A DNA stretch of 64,000 nucleotides from Pedobacter sp. ok626 (GCF_900100435.1 NZ_FNEX01000005.1:62001-126000), one strand, 5' to 3'. Counted from the stretch's first letter, positions 44,231 through 54,031 are shown. Numbers and translations: made by a program. The notes: generated from the letters alone by a model not told the origin.

Positions 44231-46543
44231 TTATTTAACAATTCGCAACTTAGCAAATTTTAATAACAATTGCTTGTTACCCAGACCTTGGAAAAATACG
44301 GTCGCTTTTACATCTGGTAAAGTGCCTTCCAGACTGATGATTTTGCCGAAACCAAACTTTTCATGTTCCACATCCATGCCATTTTGGAAAGCATTTGCTG
44401 CATCAGGTGCAAAACCTGGTGTAGGCACGTGTGCTTTAGGAAGCATTGAGGTTGTTTTTGGTCTTTGAGCAGGGGAGGTTGTCGTTCCAGCAGGAGATGA
44501 CATACTTGGTTTTGGCTTAGTGAAAGTATCACGTTGCTGTGTCCAGGTGCGTCGCTCATCGTTAAAACTATTTTCACCCAGCGTGCTTTTGGCTGGTTTT
44601 ACGACCTCAATTTCAAGGAAACGGGCATCAATTTCATCGATGAAACGACTAGGTTCGCAGTTGGTAAGGGTTCCCCATCTATAACGTGAAGTAGAGTAGG
44701 TGAGGGTAAGTTTCTTTTCTGCACGTGTTACCGCCACATAAAACAGCCTGCGCTCTTCTTCCAGGTCAGTTCTTGAATTGAGTGACATTTGTGATGGGAA
44801 AAGGTTTTCTTCCAATCCTACCACATAAACGTTCTTGAATTCCAGACCTTTAGAAGAGTGTATCGTCATTAACGAAACTGTGTCCTTCTCCTTATCGTCT
44901 TTTTTATCGTCATTCGTTAATAAGGCAATGTCTTGCATGAAAACAGCCAGACTGCGGTCTTCGATGTCCTCACGCTCACCAAATTCCTTAATACCGTTTA
45001 ATAATTCCTGTATGTTTTCGTGTCTGCCGCGACCTTCTTCAGATTGATCGGCGTGTAATTCTTTTAAAATACCAGAATGCTGTGCAATGTATAAGGCTGT
45101 TTCATAAGCATCTTGTTTTCTTGATTCCGCTGCAAAGCTCTGAATCATTACCGCAAAGTCATTCAGTTGATTGGCAATTCTACCCGGTATATATTGCTGT
45201 GGGTTACAGATTACCTGCCACATGGTGATGTTGTGCTGGTCGGCTGCCACACTGATTTTCTCAACTGTGGTATCTCCAAGCCCTCTTTTTGGGTAATTGA
45301 TCACCCTTTTTATGGCTTCTTCATCAGCAGGATTAAAGGTTAACCTGAAATAGGCAATTAAATCCTTGATCTCTTTACGTTGGTAGAATGATAGTCCACC
45401 ATATATCTTATAAGGAACATTCAGTTTCCTTAAAGCCTCCTCCATAGCCCTTGATTGGGCATTTGTTCTATAAAGGATGGCGAAATCATTGTAGTTATAA
45501 CCTTTAGTTGTACGGTCCTGAACAATGGAATCAGCTACAATTTTACCTTCTTCGTTGTCGGTAAATGCACGTTGAACCTTGATCCTATCGCCGCTCTCAT
45601 TGTCTGAGAATACGTTCTTTTCTAATTGGTTTTTGTTGTTGGCAATAATACTATTGGCCACTTTAACGATGTTCTGCGTCGAACGGTAATTCTGTTCCAG
45701 TTTGTATACTTTCAAATCTGGATAATCACGTTCAAAGTTCAATATATTCTGGATGTTTGCACCCCTAAAAGCATAGATACTTTGCGCATCATCACCCACC
45801 ACACAGATGTTCTGATAAGCGGCAGCGAGCTTTTTAACAATAGTATATTGCGAAAAGTTAGTATCCTGATACTCATCCACCATCAGGTATTTAAATTTCT
45901 GCTGGTATTTGTTTAATACATCGGGATGCGTTTTTAGCAAGATATTGGTCTTAAACAACAAATCATCAAAGTCCATAGCACCAGCTTTAAAGCAACGTTT
46001 GGCGTAGGTTTCGTAGATCACACCAATTAAAGGTCTTTTATTGCTGATGTCCTCCGCCTGAATTTCAGTATTTTCCATGTACTCTGTATAGGAAACAAGG
46101 TTGTTTTTTGCTGATGAAATTCGGTTGAATACGAAGTTTGCATTGTATAGTTTATCATCCAGTTGCATTTCGCGTAGAATGGCTCTGATCAGGCTTTTAC
46201 TGTCGTCTGAGTCATAGATCGTGAAATTGGAAGGATAGCCAATTTTTTCAGCTTCAACTCTTAATATTTTGGAAAATACAGAGTGAAATGTACCCATCCA
46301 GATGTTTTTAGCTTCGGCTCCAACAACTTTCATGATACGTTCACGCATATCTTTCGAAGCTTTGTTGGTAAATGTAAGTACAAGAATATTGAAAGGATCT
46401 ACTCCTTTCTCAATCAAATATGCCACCCTATAGGTGATTACTCTTGTTTTTCCGGAGCCTGCACCGGCAACGATCATTGCTGGGCCTTGTGTGTTTTCTA
46501 CTGCTGCGCGTTGTTGGGGGTTTAAACCTGCTAAATAATCCAA
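44231..46543 (-). CDS. UvrD/PcrA-type ATP-dependent DNA helicase
   Basis: 770 residues, superfamily 1A helicase. Motifs in order are Walker A MIVAGAGSGKTRVITYRVA, motif Ia LTFTNKA, Walker B LMVDEYQDTN, motif III GDDAQSIYAFRGA, motif IV LEQNYRS, motif V TIHSSKGLEFKNVYVVGL and motif VI YVAVTRAEKKL. The tail (DVEHEKFGFGKIISLEG) is the PcrA-type C-terminus that contacts RNA polymerase in relatives. It unwinds DNA in nucleotide-excision and mismatch repair. A promoter box lies 54 bases upstream. Confidence 0.94.
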   Translation of the reverse strand: MDYLAGLNPQQRAAVENTQGPAMIVAGAGSGKTRVITYRVAYLIEKGVDPFNILVLTFTNKASKDMRERIMKVVGAEAKNIWMGTFHSVFSKILRVEAEKIGYPSNFTIYDSDDSKSLIRAILREMQLDDKLYNANFVFNRISSAKNNLVSYTEYMENTEIQAEDISNKRPLIGVIYETYAKRCFKAGAMDFDDLLFKTNILLKTHPDVLNKYQQKFKYLMVDEYQDTNFSQYTIVKKLAAAYQNICVVGDDAQSIYAFRGANIQNILNFERDYPDLKVYKLEQNYRSTQNIVKVANSIIANNKNQLEKNVFSDNESGDRIKVQRAFTDNEEGKIVADSIVQDRTTKGYNYNDFAILYRTNAQSRAMEEALRKLNVPYKIYGGLSFYQRKEIKDLIAYFRLTFNPADEEAIKRVINYPKRGLGDTTVEKISVAADQHNITMWQVICNPQQYIPGRIANQLNDFAVMIQSFAAESRKQDAYETALYIAQHSGILKELHADQSEEGRGRHENIQELLNGIKEFGEREDIEDRSLAVFMQDIALLTNDDKKDDKEKDTVSLMTIHSSKGLEFKNVYVVGLEENLFPSQMSLNSRTDLEEERRLFYVAVTRAEKKLTLTYSTSRYRWGTLTNCEPSRFIDEIDARFLEIEVVKPAKSTLGENSFNDERRTWTQQRDTFTKPKPSMSSPAGTTTSPAQRPKTTSMLPKAHVPTPGFAPDAANAFQNGMDVEHEKFGFGKIISLEGTLPDVKATVFFQGLGNKQLLLKFAKLRIVK

Positions 46544-46596
46544 AATCCGTTCCTGATATTAAAGTATGCTGTTTATAGATACATTCTTATACAATT

Positions 46597-46605
46597 GCAA
46601 ATTTA
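46597..46605 (-). promoter_or_regulatory. Probable -7 promoter box for the UvrD-type helicase gene
   Basis: TAAATTTGC on the minus strand matches TAnnTTTG followed by C, about 54 bases before the ATG at 46543. Confidence 0.5.
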
Positions 46606-46695
46606 AGAAATTATGTGTGTTTAATAGAATGTGTTGGTAAAATACTAGAAGGTATCGATCTGATTAAAACTAAAGGCAATTTAATTCACTGTATA

Positions 46696-46771
46696 TTAAC
46701 GGACGTTACCCGGACACTGCTCGGCCTCAGCCGGGTAGTGTCCGGGTAACGTCCGGTTAATGTCCGGGTAT
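46696..46771. repeat. GC-rich imperfect inverted repeat built from 11-bp units
   Basis: The left arm 46696-46725 pairs with 46730-46760 across the loop CTCA, with one bulge and two mismatches. The right side also reads as three near-identical 11-bp direct units (TGTCCGGGTAA, CGTCCGGTTAA, TGTCCGGGTAT at 46739-46771). It is GC-rich in an AT-rich spacer. The structure may be a REP-like interspersed element or a terminator-like hairpin; no second copy was noticed in this window. The rest of the 46544-46994 spacer shows no gene. Confidence 0.75.
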
Positions 46772-46970
46772 GAGCCGCGTTTATAGAGTTAACTGTAAGG
46801 AAACTTATTGGTGATCAACTCTTGTTTTTTATAATGGGGAAAAAATGGGATAGAAAATGGAAATTTAGTAAGATCATTTTATGCAAAAAAGGAGCAGACT
46901 AATCAAGTATAACCGCTATAACCTATCGTACCGATGTTTATACAAAAAGTACCTTTATAAATATTTAAAT

Positions 46971-46978
46971 TATATTTG
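46971..46978 (+). promoter_or_regulatory. Probable -7 promoter box for the dipeptidase
   Basis: TATATTTG, followed by C, matches TAnnTTTG and lies 16 bases before the ATG at 46995, which implies a short leader. Confidence 0.55.
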
Positions 46979-46994
46979 CCCAAACTAATTTGTT

Positions 46995-48365
46995 ATGCAA
47001 GAAATCAAAAAATATGTAGAAGAAAACAAGCAACGCTTTTTAGATGAGCTGTTCGAATTGTTGCGCTTCCCATCGGTTAGTGCCGATCCTAAATATAAAG
47101 CAGATGTACTTAAGACTGCGGATTTTGTAGCCCAGAAACTAAAAGATGCGGGTGCTGATCATGTAGAAATCTGCGAAACTGCAGGTTATCCGATTGTTTA
47201 TGGCGAAAAAATCATTGATGCGAGCTTACCTACCGTTTTAATTTACGGACACTATGATGTGCAACCAGCAGATCCATTGGAGTTATGGAAAACACCTCCA
47301 TTTGAGCCGACTGTACGTGATGGAAAGATTTATGCGCGTGGTGCATGTGACGATAAAGGACAATTTTACATGCATGTAAAAGCTTTTGAGTTGATGATGA
47401 AAACCAATACCCTTGCGTGTAACGTGAAATTCATGATCGAAGGTGAAGAGGAAGTTGGTTCTGCAAACCTTGGCATTTTTGTAAATGCAAATGTTGATCG
47501 TCTAAAAGCTGATGTGGTTTTAATCTCTGATACTTCAATGATCAGCATGGAGAATCCATCTATTGAGACTGGTTTACGTGGTTTAGCATATATGGAGGTT
47601 GAGGTTGTTGGTCCAAACCGCGATTTACATTCAGGCGTATATGGTGGCGCTGTAGCAAATCCTGCAACGATCTTGTGTAAGATGATTGCTTCTTTGCATG
47701 ACGAAAACAATCACATTACTATTCCTGCATTTTATGATAAAGTGGTAGAATTGACTGAGGCAGAAAAAAAGGCCTTGAATTCTGCTCCATTTGATTTAAA
47801 CGAGTATAAAGAAGATTTAGATATCAATGCGGAGTGGGGAGAAAAAGGTTATTCGACATTAGAACGCACAGGAACCAGACCTACATTAGAGGTTAACGGT
47901 ATCTGGAGTGGTTATATTGGCGAAGGTGCTAAAACTGTACTTCCTTCTAAAGCTAATGCTAAGATTTCTATGCGTTTGGTACCTAACCAGACTTCTGATG
48001 AGATTTCTGAAATCTTTACCAAGCATTTCGAGAGCATTGCTCCTGATTATGTAAAAGTTAAGGTTACTGCTCATCATGGTGGCGAACCGGTAGTAACGCC
48101 TACAGATAGTATTGCTTATCGTGCGGCTGAAAAAGCTATTGTAGATTCTTTTGGTAAAGCACCAATTCCTACGCGCGGTGGTGGAAGTATTCCTATTGTT
48201 GCTCTATTTGAAAGCGCATTGGGTATTAAATCTGTCCTTTTCGGCTTCGGCTTAGATAGCGATGCTTTACATTCGCCAAACGAGAAATACGATATTTTTA
48301 ACTACTATAAAGGAATAGAGACTTTGCCTTTGTTCCACAAGTATTTTGCTGAATTGAGCAAATAG
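46995..48365 (+). CDS. M20-family dipeptidase / metallopeptidase
   Basis: 456 residues. Metal-binding segments are VLIYGHYDVQPADPLELW (His and Asp), RGACDDKGQFYMHVKA (bridging Asp), MIEGEEEVGS (catalytic and metal Glu) and the later GFGLDSDALHSPNEKY with the last His. The dimerisation/lid insert lies at about residues 200-360. It fits the M20 dipeptidase family that hydrolyses dipeptides of broad sequence, in the cytosol; no signal peptide is seen. Other M20 substrates are possible. Confidence 0.92.
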   Translation: MQEIKKYVEENKQRFLDELFELLRFPSVSADPKYKADVLKTADFVAQKLKDAGADHVEICETAGYPIVYGEKIIDASLPTVLIYGHYDVQPADPLELWKTPPFEPTVRDGKIYARGACDDKGQFYMHVKAFELMMKTNTLACNVKFMIEGEEEVGSANLGIFVNANVDRLKADVVLISDTSMISMENPSIETGLRGLAYMEVEVVGPNRDLHSGVYGGAVANPATILCKMIASLHDENNHITIPAFYDKVVELTEAEKKALNSAPFDLNEYKEDLDINAEWGEKGYSTLERTGTRPTLEVNGIWSGYIGEGAKTVLPSKANAKISMRLVPNQTSDEISEIFTKHFESIAPDYVKVKVTAHHGGEPVVTPTDSIAYRAAEKAIVDSFGKAPIPTRGGGSIPIVALFESALGIKSVLFGFGLDSDALHSPNEKYDIFNYYKGIETLPLFHKYFAELSK

Positions 48366-48372
48366 CTTAATG

Positions 48373-48398
48373 AGCAAGCTGATTAATAGCAGCTTGCT
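48373..48398 (+). terminator. Short hairpin after the dipeptidase gene
   Basis: A perfect 9-bp stem AGCAAGCTG / CAGCTTGCT with an 8-base loop, 8 bases after the stop, followed by TAATTTTAT. It is probably the first of two stem-loops ending this transcript. Confidence 0.6.
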
Positions 48399-48408
48399 TA
48401 ATTTTATA

Positions 48409-48482
48409 AAAACACCAATATTCCTGCTCTCCGCGGATTCAGAAATAGAATCGGAAGATCGATCAGGAACATTGGTGTTTTT
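48409..48482 (+). terminator. Long-loop terminator-like inverted repeat
   Basis: An 18-bp stem (AAAACACCAATATTCCTG / CAGGAACATTGGTGTTTT, one mismatch) closes a loop of about 37 bases that holds a smaller GATTC/GAATC hairpin. T-rich sequence follows. Position and U-tract support termination of the dipeptidase transcript. Confidence 0.7.
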
Positions 48483-48522
48483 ATTTTGGATGGCTACCTG
48501 AAAGGTGTATTTTTGCGACATC

Positions 48523-49440
48523 ATGCCGCCAGCACCTAAGAAAACATCCACTTCCAGAAAACCTACCTTCCGCCAAACCTATGAGTCCGATGCATCTGGC
48601 CGGCCTCGCAGAAAAGCTACTCCAAGAAAAAAAGTAGTAAAGAAAAAGCCCTGGCCGCTAGCTGTCAAGTTTTTTATTGCTGCTGTAGTGTTGGTGCTAC
48701 TTTCCCCATTTTATTATGGCTATGTGATTAAAGGGTTCAGTTCTACCTGGAGTTGGATTAAGGATATTGGTGAAGACCCCAATTACCGCAGTTATAGTAG
48801 CTTTAATATTCGCATCCCTAAGGGGTATAATATTCATGGTATAGATGTTTCTTATTATCAGGGTAAGATAGACTGGAAGAAAGTAAAGTCCATGCAGGAA
48901 GATGATGTTAGGATAGATTTCGCTTTTATAAAGGCAACTGAGGGCTTATTTCAAGTAGACCCATATTTTCAACGCAATTGGCGTGAAGCACCAAAAGCAG
49001 GTGTGATTTGCGGCGCTTACCATTTCTTTCGCCCTCAAAAACCGGGAGAATGGCAAGCTAAGTTCTTTCTCCAGACCGTTAGTTTTGAAAGAGGGGATTT
49101 ACCACCTGTTGTGGATATAGAGGAATTGAACGATGTTCCTGCCTCAAAAATGCGTATTGAGCTTGCTGGATTTGTAAAATATATAGAAAAGAAAACAGGG
49201 GTAAAGCCCATTATATACACAGGCCTTTCTTTTTACAAGGATTATCTGCAAGGGCATTTTGATGAGTATCCCTTATGGATTGCACATTATCATCAGCCGA
49301 AGTTAAAAGTAAGTAAGGCTACGAATTGGCATTTTTGGCAGCACTCTGATAAGGCGAAAATATCGGGTATTAATCACGTAGTAGATTTCAATGCTTTTAA
49401 TGGAGATAGTCTGGCTTTTGATCGCTTGTTGATCAAGTAG
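48523..49440 (+). CDS. Membrane-anchored GH25-family lysozyme
   Basis: 305 residues from the ATG at 48523. A very basic N-terminus (about residues 1-48, with RRKATPRKKVVKKK) precedes one membrane helix (FFIAAVVLVLLSPFYYGYVI), and the GH25 domain follows: IHGIDVSYYQGKIDWKKVK, FAFIKATEG, ICGAYHFFRP and the acidic active-site pair in VVDIEE. The domain cleaves the muramyl bond of peptidoglycan. The helix and the outward domain suggest a periplasmic, inner-membrane-anchored cell-wall hydrolase rather than a phage endolysin. Confidence 0.91.
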   Translation: MPPAPKKTSTSRKPTFRQTYESDASGRPRRKATPRKKVVKKKPWPLAVKFFIAAVVLVLLSPFYYGYVIKGFSSTWSWIKDIGEDPNYRSYSSFNIRIPKGYNIHGIDVSYYQGKIDWKKVKSMQEDDVRIDFAFIKATEGLFQVDPYFQRNWREAPKAGVICGAYHFFRPQKPGEWQAKFFLQTVSFERGDLPPVVDIEELNDVPASKMRIELAGFVKYIEKKTGVKPIIYTGLSFYKDYLQGHFDEYPLWIAHYHQPKLKVSKATNWHFWQHSDKAKISGINHVVDFNAFNGDSLAFDRLLIK

Positions 49441-49490
49441 TTTTGTGGCATTGCAATTGAGTTGTATAGTTTAGTTAAACTATATTTATC

Positions 49491-50042
49491 ATGAAAAGAC
49501 TAATCATTGCAGCATTAATTGGAGTAGCTTCAATAGCGAATATTAACTGGGCGAATGCTCAGATAAGCGTGAATGTAAATATAGGGTCCCAACCACTTTG
49601 GGGACCGGCAGGGTATGATCATGTGGATTATTATTACTTGCCCGAAGTTGATTCTTATTACTACGTACCTACAGGTCAATACATATACTTGCTGAACGGA
49701 GCTTGGACTCGGAGGAGCGCCTTGCCAACCAGATATCGTAATTTTGATTTATATAGAACTTATAAAGTTGTTCTCAATGGTGATAAGCCCTATCTGAGAC
49801 ATAATGATCATGTAAATAAGTATAAAAACTATAGAACATCATATAATAAACAAGTTCCTATAAGAGATCATAAGGATAAGAAATATGATGTCGTTAGAAA
49901 TCGTCCAAATGTAGGTAATAATCGTCCGAACGTTGATCGCAGACCTGGTAATAAGGGTAATAGCCGTCCTGAAAGAGCTGGGAATGAGGGTAAAGGAAGG
50001 TCTGAGAACCATGGCAAGGGTGAAAATCGTGGAAAACATTAA
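49491..50042 (+). CDS. Secreted hypothetical protein with Tyr-rich core and basic Asn/Gly tail
   Basis: 183 residues with a signal peptide ending near WANAQ. The mature N-terminal part (HVDYYYLPEVDSYYYVP and GQYIYLLNGAW) is rich in Tyr and short beta strands, resembling small periplasmic proteins common in Sphingobacteriaceae. The tail (residues about 125-183) is almost only Arg, Asn, Lys, Gly and Asp with NRPNV-type repeats and is probably disordered. Function unknown. It ends 6 bases before the P-type ATPase start, so the two are probably co-transcribed. Confidence 0.75.
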   Translation: MKRLIIAALIGVASIANINWANAQISVNVNIGSQPLWGPAGYDHVDYYYLPEVDSYYYVPTGQYIYLLNGAWTRRSALPTRYRNFDLYRTYKVVLNGDKPYLRHNDHVNKYKNYRTSYNKQVPIRDHKDKKYDVVRNRPNVGNNRPNVDRRPGNKGNSRPERAGNEGKGRSENHGKGENRGKH

Positions 50043-50048
50043 AGAGGA

Positions 50049-52583
50049 ATGAAACCGGATCCGCTTTCAACTGATCTGAATAGCTTTTGGTCGCAGGATA
50101 CGCGGGCTTTATTGGAACAGTTTCATACACGCCCTGAAGGATTAAAGACGAGTGAAATTGGGGGGCGTAGGGAACAATATGGCTTTAATACGATCAAATC
50201 TGAAGGTAGGAAGAGTGATATATTGTTGTTTTTAGGACAGTTTAAAAGCCCAATCACCATTATCTTACTGGTAGCCGCCAGTTTATCTTTTTATCTGGGC
50301 GAGCACGTTGATGCCTTGATCATTATCATTATAGTCTCTTTTAGCAGTGTTCTAGGTTTCTGGCAGGAAAGGGCCGCTGGAAACGCAATCGCTCAATTGC
50401 TGGCAATGGTTAGGATACAGGCGAACGTACTCCGTGATGGAAAAGCAGGAGAGATTCCGGTTGAAGATATTGTGCCTGGAGATATGGTGCTGCTTAATGC
50501 AGGAGATGTGATCCCTGCAGATTCATTCATCATGGAATCCAATGAGTTGTTTGTTGATGAGGCGGCATTTACCGGAGAAACCTTTCCAGTAGAAAAGGAA
50601 GTTGGTATTTTAGCCTTGGACACGCCATTGGCCAAGCGGAGCAATTCACTCTTTATGGGAAGCCACGTAATTAGCGGTACAGCCAAAGCTATCGTAGTTG
50701 GAACCGGGGTAAATACCGAATTTGGGCGTGTGAGTCAGCGTCTTAAAAACCGGACGCCGGAAACTGAATTTGAGCATGGTATTAGGCGCTTTGGCTATTT
50801 CCTTATGGAAATAACCTTGGTTATGGTTGTTTTTATTTTTGGAATTAATGTATTGTTACATAAGCCTGTGCTGGATTCGATGTTGTTTACCCTTGCCATA
50901 GCAGTTGGACTAACACCGCAACTCTTACCTGCAATTATCACTGTTAATCTTGCTCAGGGCGCACGTAGGATGGCTCAAAAACAAGTGATAGTTAAGCGAC
51001 TCAATGCTATAGAGAATTTTGGATGTATAGATATTTTGTGTTCGGATAAAACCGGTACGCTAACAGAAGGGAATGTAAAAGTGAATGATGGGTTGGATTG
51101 TACTGGTAAAGAAAGTGCTAAAGTTCTGAACCTGGCAAAAATAAATGCTATGCTGCAGCAAGGATTTAAAAATCCTATTGATGAAGCGATTTCGGCACTT
51201 GATCTTAAGGACTATAAAGAAAGAGAGCGGTTGGATGAGATTCCTTATGATTTTATACGAAAGCGTTTAACCCTGTTGGTTTCGTCTGATAGAGGTCCGC
51301 AAATGATTACTAAGGGCGCTGTAAGTCAGGTTACTGAAGTGTGTAGCTATGCTGAAGACGCTGAAGGGAAGTTAATAACTATTGCTAAAGCAAAACCTGG
51401 AATCCAAAAAACTTATGAGATACTAAGTGCAAAGGGCTATCGTACTTTGGGTGTAGCTTATAAAAATCTGGATAGTAAAGGCCCTATTCATAGAGCGGAT
51501 GAAAAGGATATGGTATTTGCGGGGTTCGTGACCTTATTTGATCCAGCAAAAGAAGGGATTGCAGCAACCATTAAATCCTTAAAACATTTAGGTATTCACT
51601 TAAAGGTGATTACTGGCGATAATGCGCTTATTGCGAGAAGTATGAGTGAGCAGGTGGGTATGAAGGATGCTTTAATTCTTACGGGACCGGCATTGCGGCA
51701 AATGAGCGATGAGGCTTTACGTCACCAGGTACTAAAAACGGATATTTTTGCGGAAGTGGAACCTAACCATAAGGAAAGGATTATCCTTGCCTTAAAAAAG
51801 GCAGGAAAAGTAGTTGGCTATATAGGGGATGGCATTAATGATGCATCTGCGCTTCATGCTGCAGATGTTGGCATTTCGGTGAATACGGCGGTGGATGTGG
51901 CTAAGGAGGCTGCGGATATTGTCCTATTGGATCATGATTTGAATGTATTGATCGAAGGGGTGAAGGAGGGACGGCGGACCTTTGCCAATACACAGAAGTA
52001 TATTTTTATGGCCACAAGCGCTAATTTTGGAAACATGTTTAGCATGGCTGGCGCGTCTTTATTTTTGTCTTTCCTACCCTTATTGCCTAAGCAAATTCTG
52101 CTGACCAATTTAATGACTGACCTACCTTCAATGGCTATTGCTACAGATAATGTGGATGAGGAATGGACAGCGAAACCCAGACGCTGGGACATTGGTTTTA
52201 TTAAGCGCTTTATGCTAATCTTTGGGGTATTAAGCTCTGTTTTCGATTACCTTACTTTTGGTGTTTTACTGTTTTTCTTCCAAGCTGCTGAAAAGGAATT
52301 TCAAACCGGTTGGTTTATTGAGTCTATTGTTTCTGCAACGCTTATCGTTATGGTGGTGCGTACCAGAAAAACCATTTTTACCAGTAAACCTGGCAAATAT
52401 CTGTTGATGGCTACGATACTAGTAGCTGTCCTGGCTTTGTTGCTTCCTGTCATGCCATTTGCAGCTATTATGGGTTTTTCAGCTATTCCTTTTAAATTCT
52501 ATTTGGCAATGTTGGCCATTGTTGCGATGTACATTATTTCTGCTGAGCTGGTTAAACACTGGTTTTACAAGCGCTTTTATTAA
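50049..52583 (+). CDS. Magnesium-type P-type ATPase (MgtA-like)
   Basis: 844 residues, P3B/P2-like ATPase. The actuator motif is FTGETFPVEKE, the phosphorylation site Asp333 in DKTGTLTEG, and the hinge GDGINDASALHAADVGISV; about ten membrane helices are seen, four before the catalytic core. The N-terminus lacks metal-binding CxxC, against a heavy-metal pump, and MgtA-type sequence similarity in LLNAGDVIPAD supports magnesium import. Substrate remains an inference; calcium is the alternative. It converges on cardiolipin synthase with a 4-base overlap. Confidence 0.85.
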   Translation: MKPDPLSTDLNSFWSQDTRALLEQFHTRPEGLKTSEIGGRREQYGFNTIKSEGRKSDILLFLGQFKSPITIILLVAASLSFYLGEHVDALIIIIIVSFSSVLGFWQERAAGNAIAQLLAMVRIQANVLRDGKAGEIPVEDIVPGDMVLLNAGDVIPADSFIMESNELFVDEAAFTGETFPVEKEVGILALDTPLAKRSNSLFMGSHVISGTAKAIVVGTGVNTEFGRVSQRLKNRTPETEFEHGIRRFGYFLMEITLVMVVFIFGINVLLHKPVLDSMLFTLAIAVGLTPQLLPAIITVNLAQGARRMAQKQVIVKRLNAIENFGCIDILCSDKTGTLTEGNVKVNDGLDCTGKESAKVLNLAKINAMLQQGFKNPIDEAISALDLKDYKERERLDEIPYDFIRKRLTLLVSSDRGPQMITKGAVSQVTEVCSYAEDAEGKLITIAKAKPGIQKTYEILSAKGYRTLGVAYKNLDSKGPIHRADEKDMVFAGFVTLFDPAKEGIAATIKSLKHLGIHLKVITGDNALIARSMSEQVGMKDALILTGPALRQMSDEALRHQVLKTDIFAEVEPNHKERIILALKKAGKVVGYIGDGINDASALHAADVGISVNTAVDVAKEAADIVLLDHDLNVLIEGVKEGRRTFANTQKYIFMATSANFGNMFSMAGASLFLSFLPLLPKQILLTNLMTDLPSMAIATDNVDEEWTAKPRRWDIGFIKRFMLIFGVLSSVFDYLTFGVLLFFFQAAEKEFQTGWFIESIVSATLIVMVVRTRKTIFTSKPGKYLLMATILVAVLALLLPVMPFAAIMGFSAIPFKFYLAMLAIVAMYIISAELVKHWFYKRFY

Positions 52584-54031
52584 AGCAACGGGGATAGCAA
52601 CCTCGCAGCTTTTTCGAGTAATTGCTTGTACAAAGGACGATCTGCCCATTGCTCGGGATCGATTCTTACTGCATTTTTAATATCATTATAAAAAGCAGCG
52701 CTTAACTCAGTGGCGATTTGGGTATCGTAAACAATTGCATTTACTTCAAAATTGAGGTCAAAGCTTCTGAAATCCATATTTGCAGTGCCCACCATTGCTA
52801 CTTTTTTATCGGTTACCATCGTTTTTGCATGTATAAAGCCTTTTTGGTACTGGTAAATCTGGACACCAGCTTTTAGGAGGTCGTTGTAATAGGATCTAGC
52901 TGCAGAGTTGACTAAAATAGAATCTGATTTGCCTGGTACCAACAACTTCACTGAGATTCCACTTAGGGACGATATGATGAGTGCATCCAGTAAACTCTCC
53001 CCTGGGATAAAATAAGGACTGGTAATTAGAATTTCATTGGTGGCCAGGTTAATAGCTTGCAGAATGGAAAATAAAATGGTGGGCAACTCTGAATCTGGTC
53101 CGCTGGCTGCGATTTGTACTATTTTGTTTTCTTCAGCTTTTTTGGGAGTCTTAGTGGGGAAAAAGTAGGTGTTGGGTTCTAATATGCTCTCGGAGCAGAA
53201 ATTCCAGTCGCACACAAAAAGATATTGAAGGTACTGTGTACCTGGTCCATCAATGCGTAAATGGGTATCACGCCAGTACATTTGCTTCGCATTGCCATTA
53301 ATGTACCTGTCGCTCACATTAATTCCGCCTACAAATGAGGTGTAACCATCAATGACAATTATTTTACGGTGATTTCGGTAGTTGAGACGGTTGGCTAGTA
53401 GTATAAAATGGACTTTTAGGAAAGGGTAGGCCTCGACTCCATTTTCAATAAGCTGTGGGACTATTTTTTTACGGATGTCTCTACTTCCAAAATCATCGTA
53501 AATAAAGCGGACTTTAACACCTTCCCTGGCTTTTGCAATCATAGCCTCTGCAAGCGCCACACCGATTTCATCATCCTCAAATATATAATACTCTATGTGG
53601 ATATGATGCTTGGCTTCCTGAATTGCTTTTAATACTTCAGGAAACTTATCCTCTCCATTAATTAAGAGTTTTACTGCGTTTTTTGAGGTTAATGGACTCA
53701 TTGAATCCTTTAATAGCATAAAGGCCAGTTCTTTATTGCTGAGGACTTCAGCGTTGTTTTCTTTAAAGGTTTTGGCTGAGGAATGGAGTAGATCTCGTTT
53801 GAACTTTGCGGCTAAGTCGTCGTTTTCAAATAGCTTTTTGGTATACATTTTTCGGTGCCGATAATTGATTCCGAAGAAGAAATAGAAGATCATTCCAAAA
53901 AAGGGGACAAATATGGCGAAAAGTAGGTAGGCAAGGGTTTTGGTCGTGCTGCGGGTATCGTAAATGATGCGCAGGCAAACGAGGATTAAGATAATGACAT
54001 AAGCGATTTCAGCAATCAGCAGCCAGTTCAT
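52580..54031 (-). CDS. cls: Cardiolipin synthase (phospholipase D family)
   Basis: 483 residues. Two N-terminal membrane helices (residues about 3-60) precede two HKD motifs: HRKIIVIDGYTSFVGGINV in the first half and IHAKTMVTDKKVAMVGTANMD in the second. This is the layout of bacterial ClsA. It joins two phosphatidylglycerol molecules into cardiolipin and glycerol at the inner membrane. The gene is monocistronic and converges on the P-type ATPase gene. Confidence 0.94.
   Translation of the reverse strand: MNWLLIAEIAYVIILILVCLRIIYDTRSTTKTLAYLLFAIFVPFFGMIFYFFFGINYRHRKMYTKKLFENDDLAAKFKRDLLHSSAKTFKENNAEVLSNKELAFMLLKDSMSPLTSKNAVKLLINGEDKFPEVLKAIQEAKHHIHIEYYIFEDDEIGVALAEAMIAKAREGVKVRFIYDDFGSRDIRKKIVPQLIENGVEAYPFLKVHFILLANRLNYRNHRKIIVIDGYTSFVGGINVSDRYINGNAKQMYWRDTHLRIDGPGTQYLQYLFVCDWNFCSESILEPNTYFFPTKTPKKAEENKIVQIAASGPDSELPTILFSILQAINLATNEILITSPYFIPGESLLDALIISSLSGISVKLLVPGKSDSILVNSAARSYYNDLLKAGVQIYQYQKGFIHAKTMVTDKKVAMVGTANMDFRSFDLNFEVNAIVYDTQIATELSAAFYNDIKNAVRIDPEQWADRPLYKQLLEKAARLLSPLL

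Noticed and set aside
46739-46771. CRISPR-like direct repeats
   Set aside because: The units are only 11 bp, adjoin each other with no spacers, and no cas gene is in the window.
48523-49440. Phage endolysin origin of the GH25 lysozyme
   Set aside because: It has a basic N-terminus and a membrane anchor, and no phage genes (holin, tail, integrase) are nearby.
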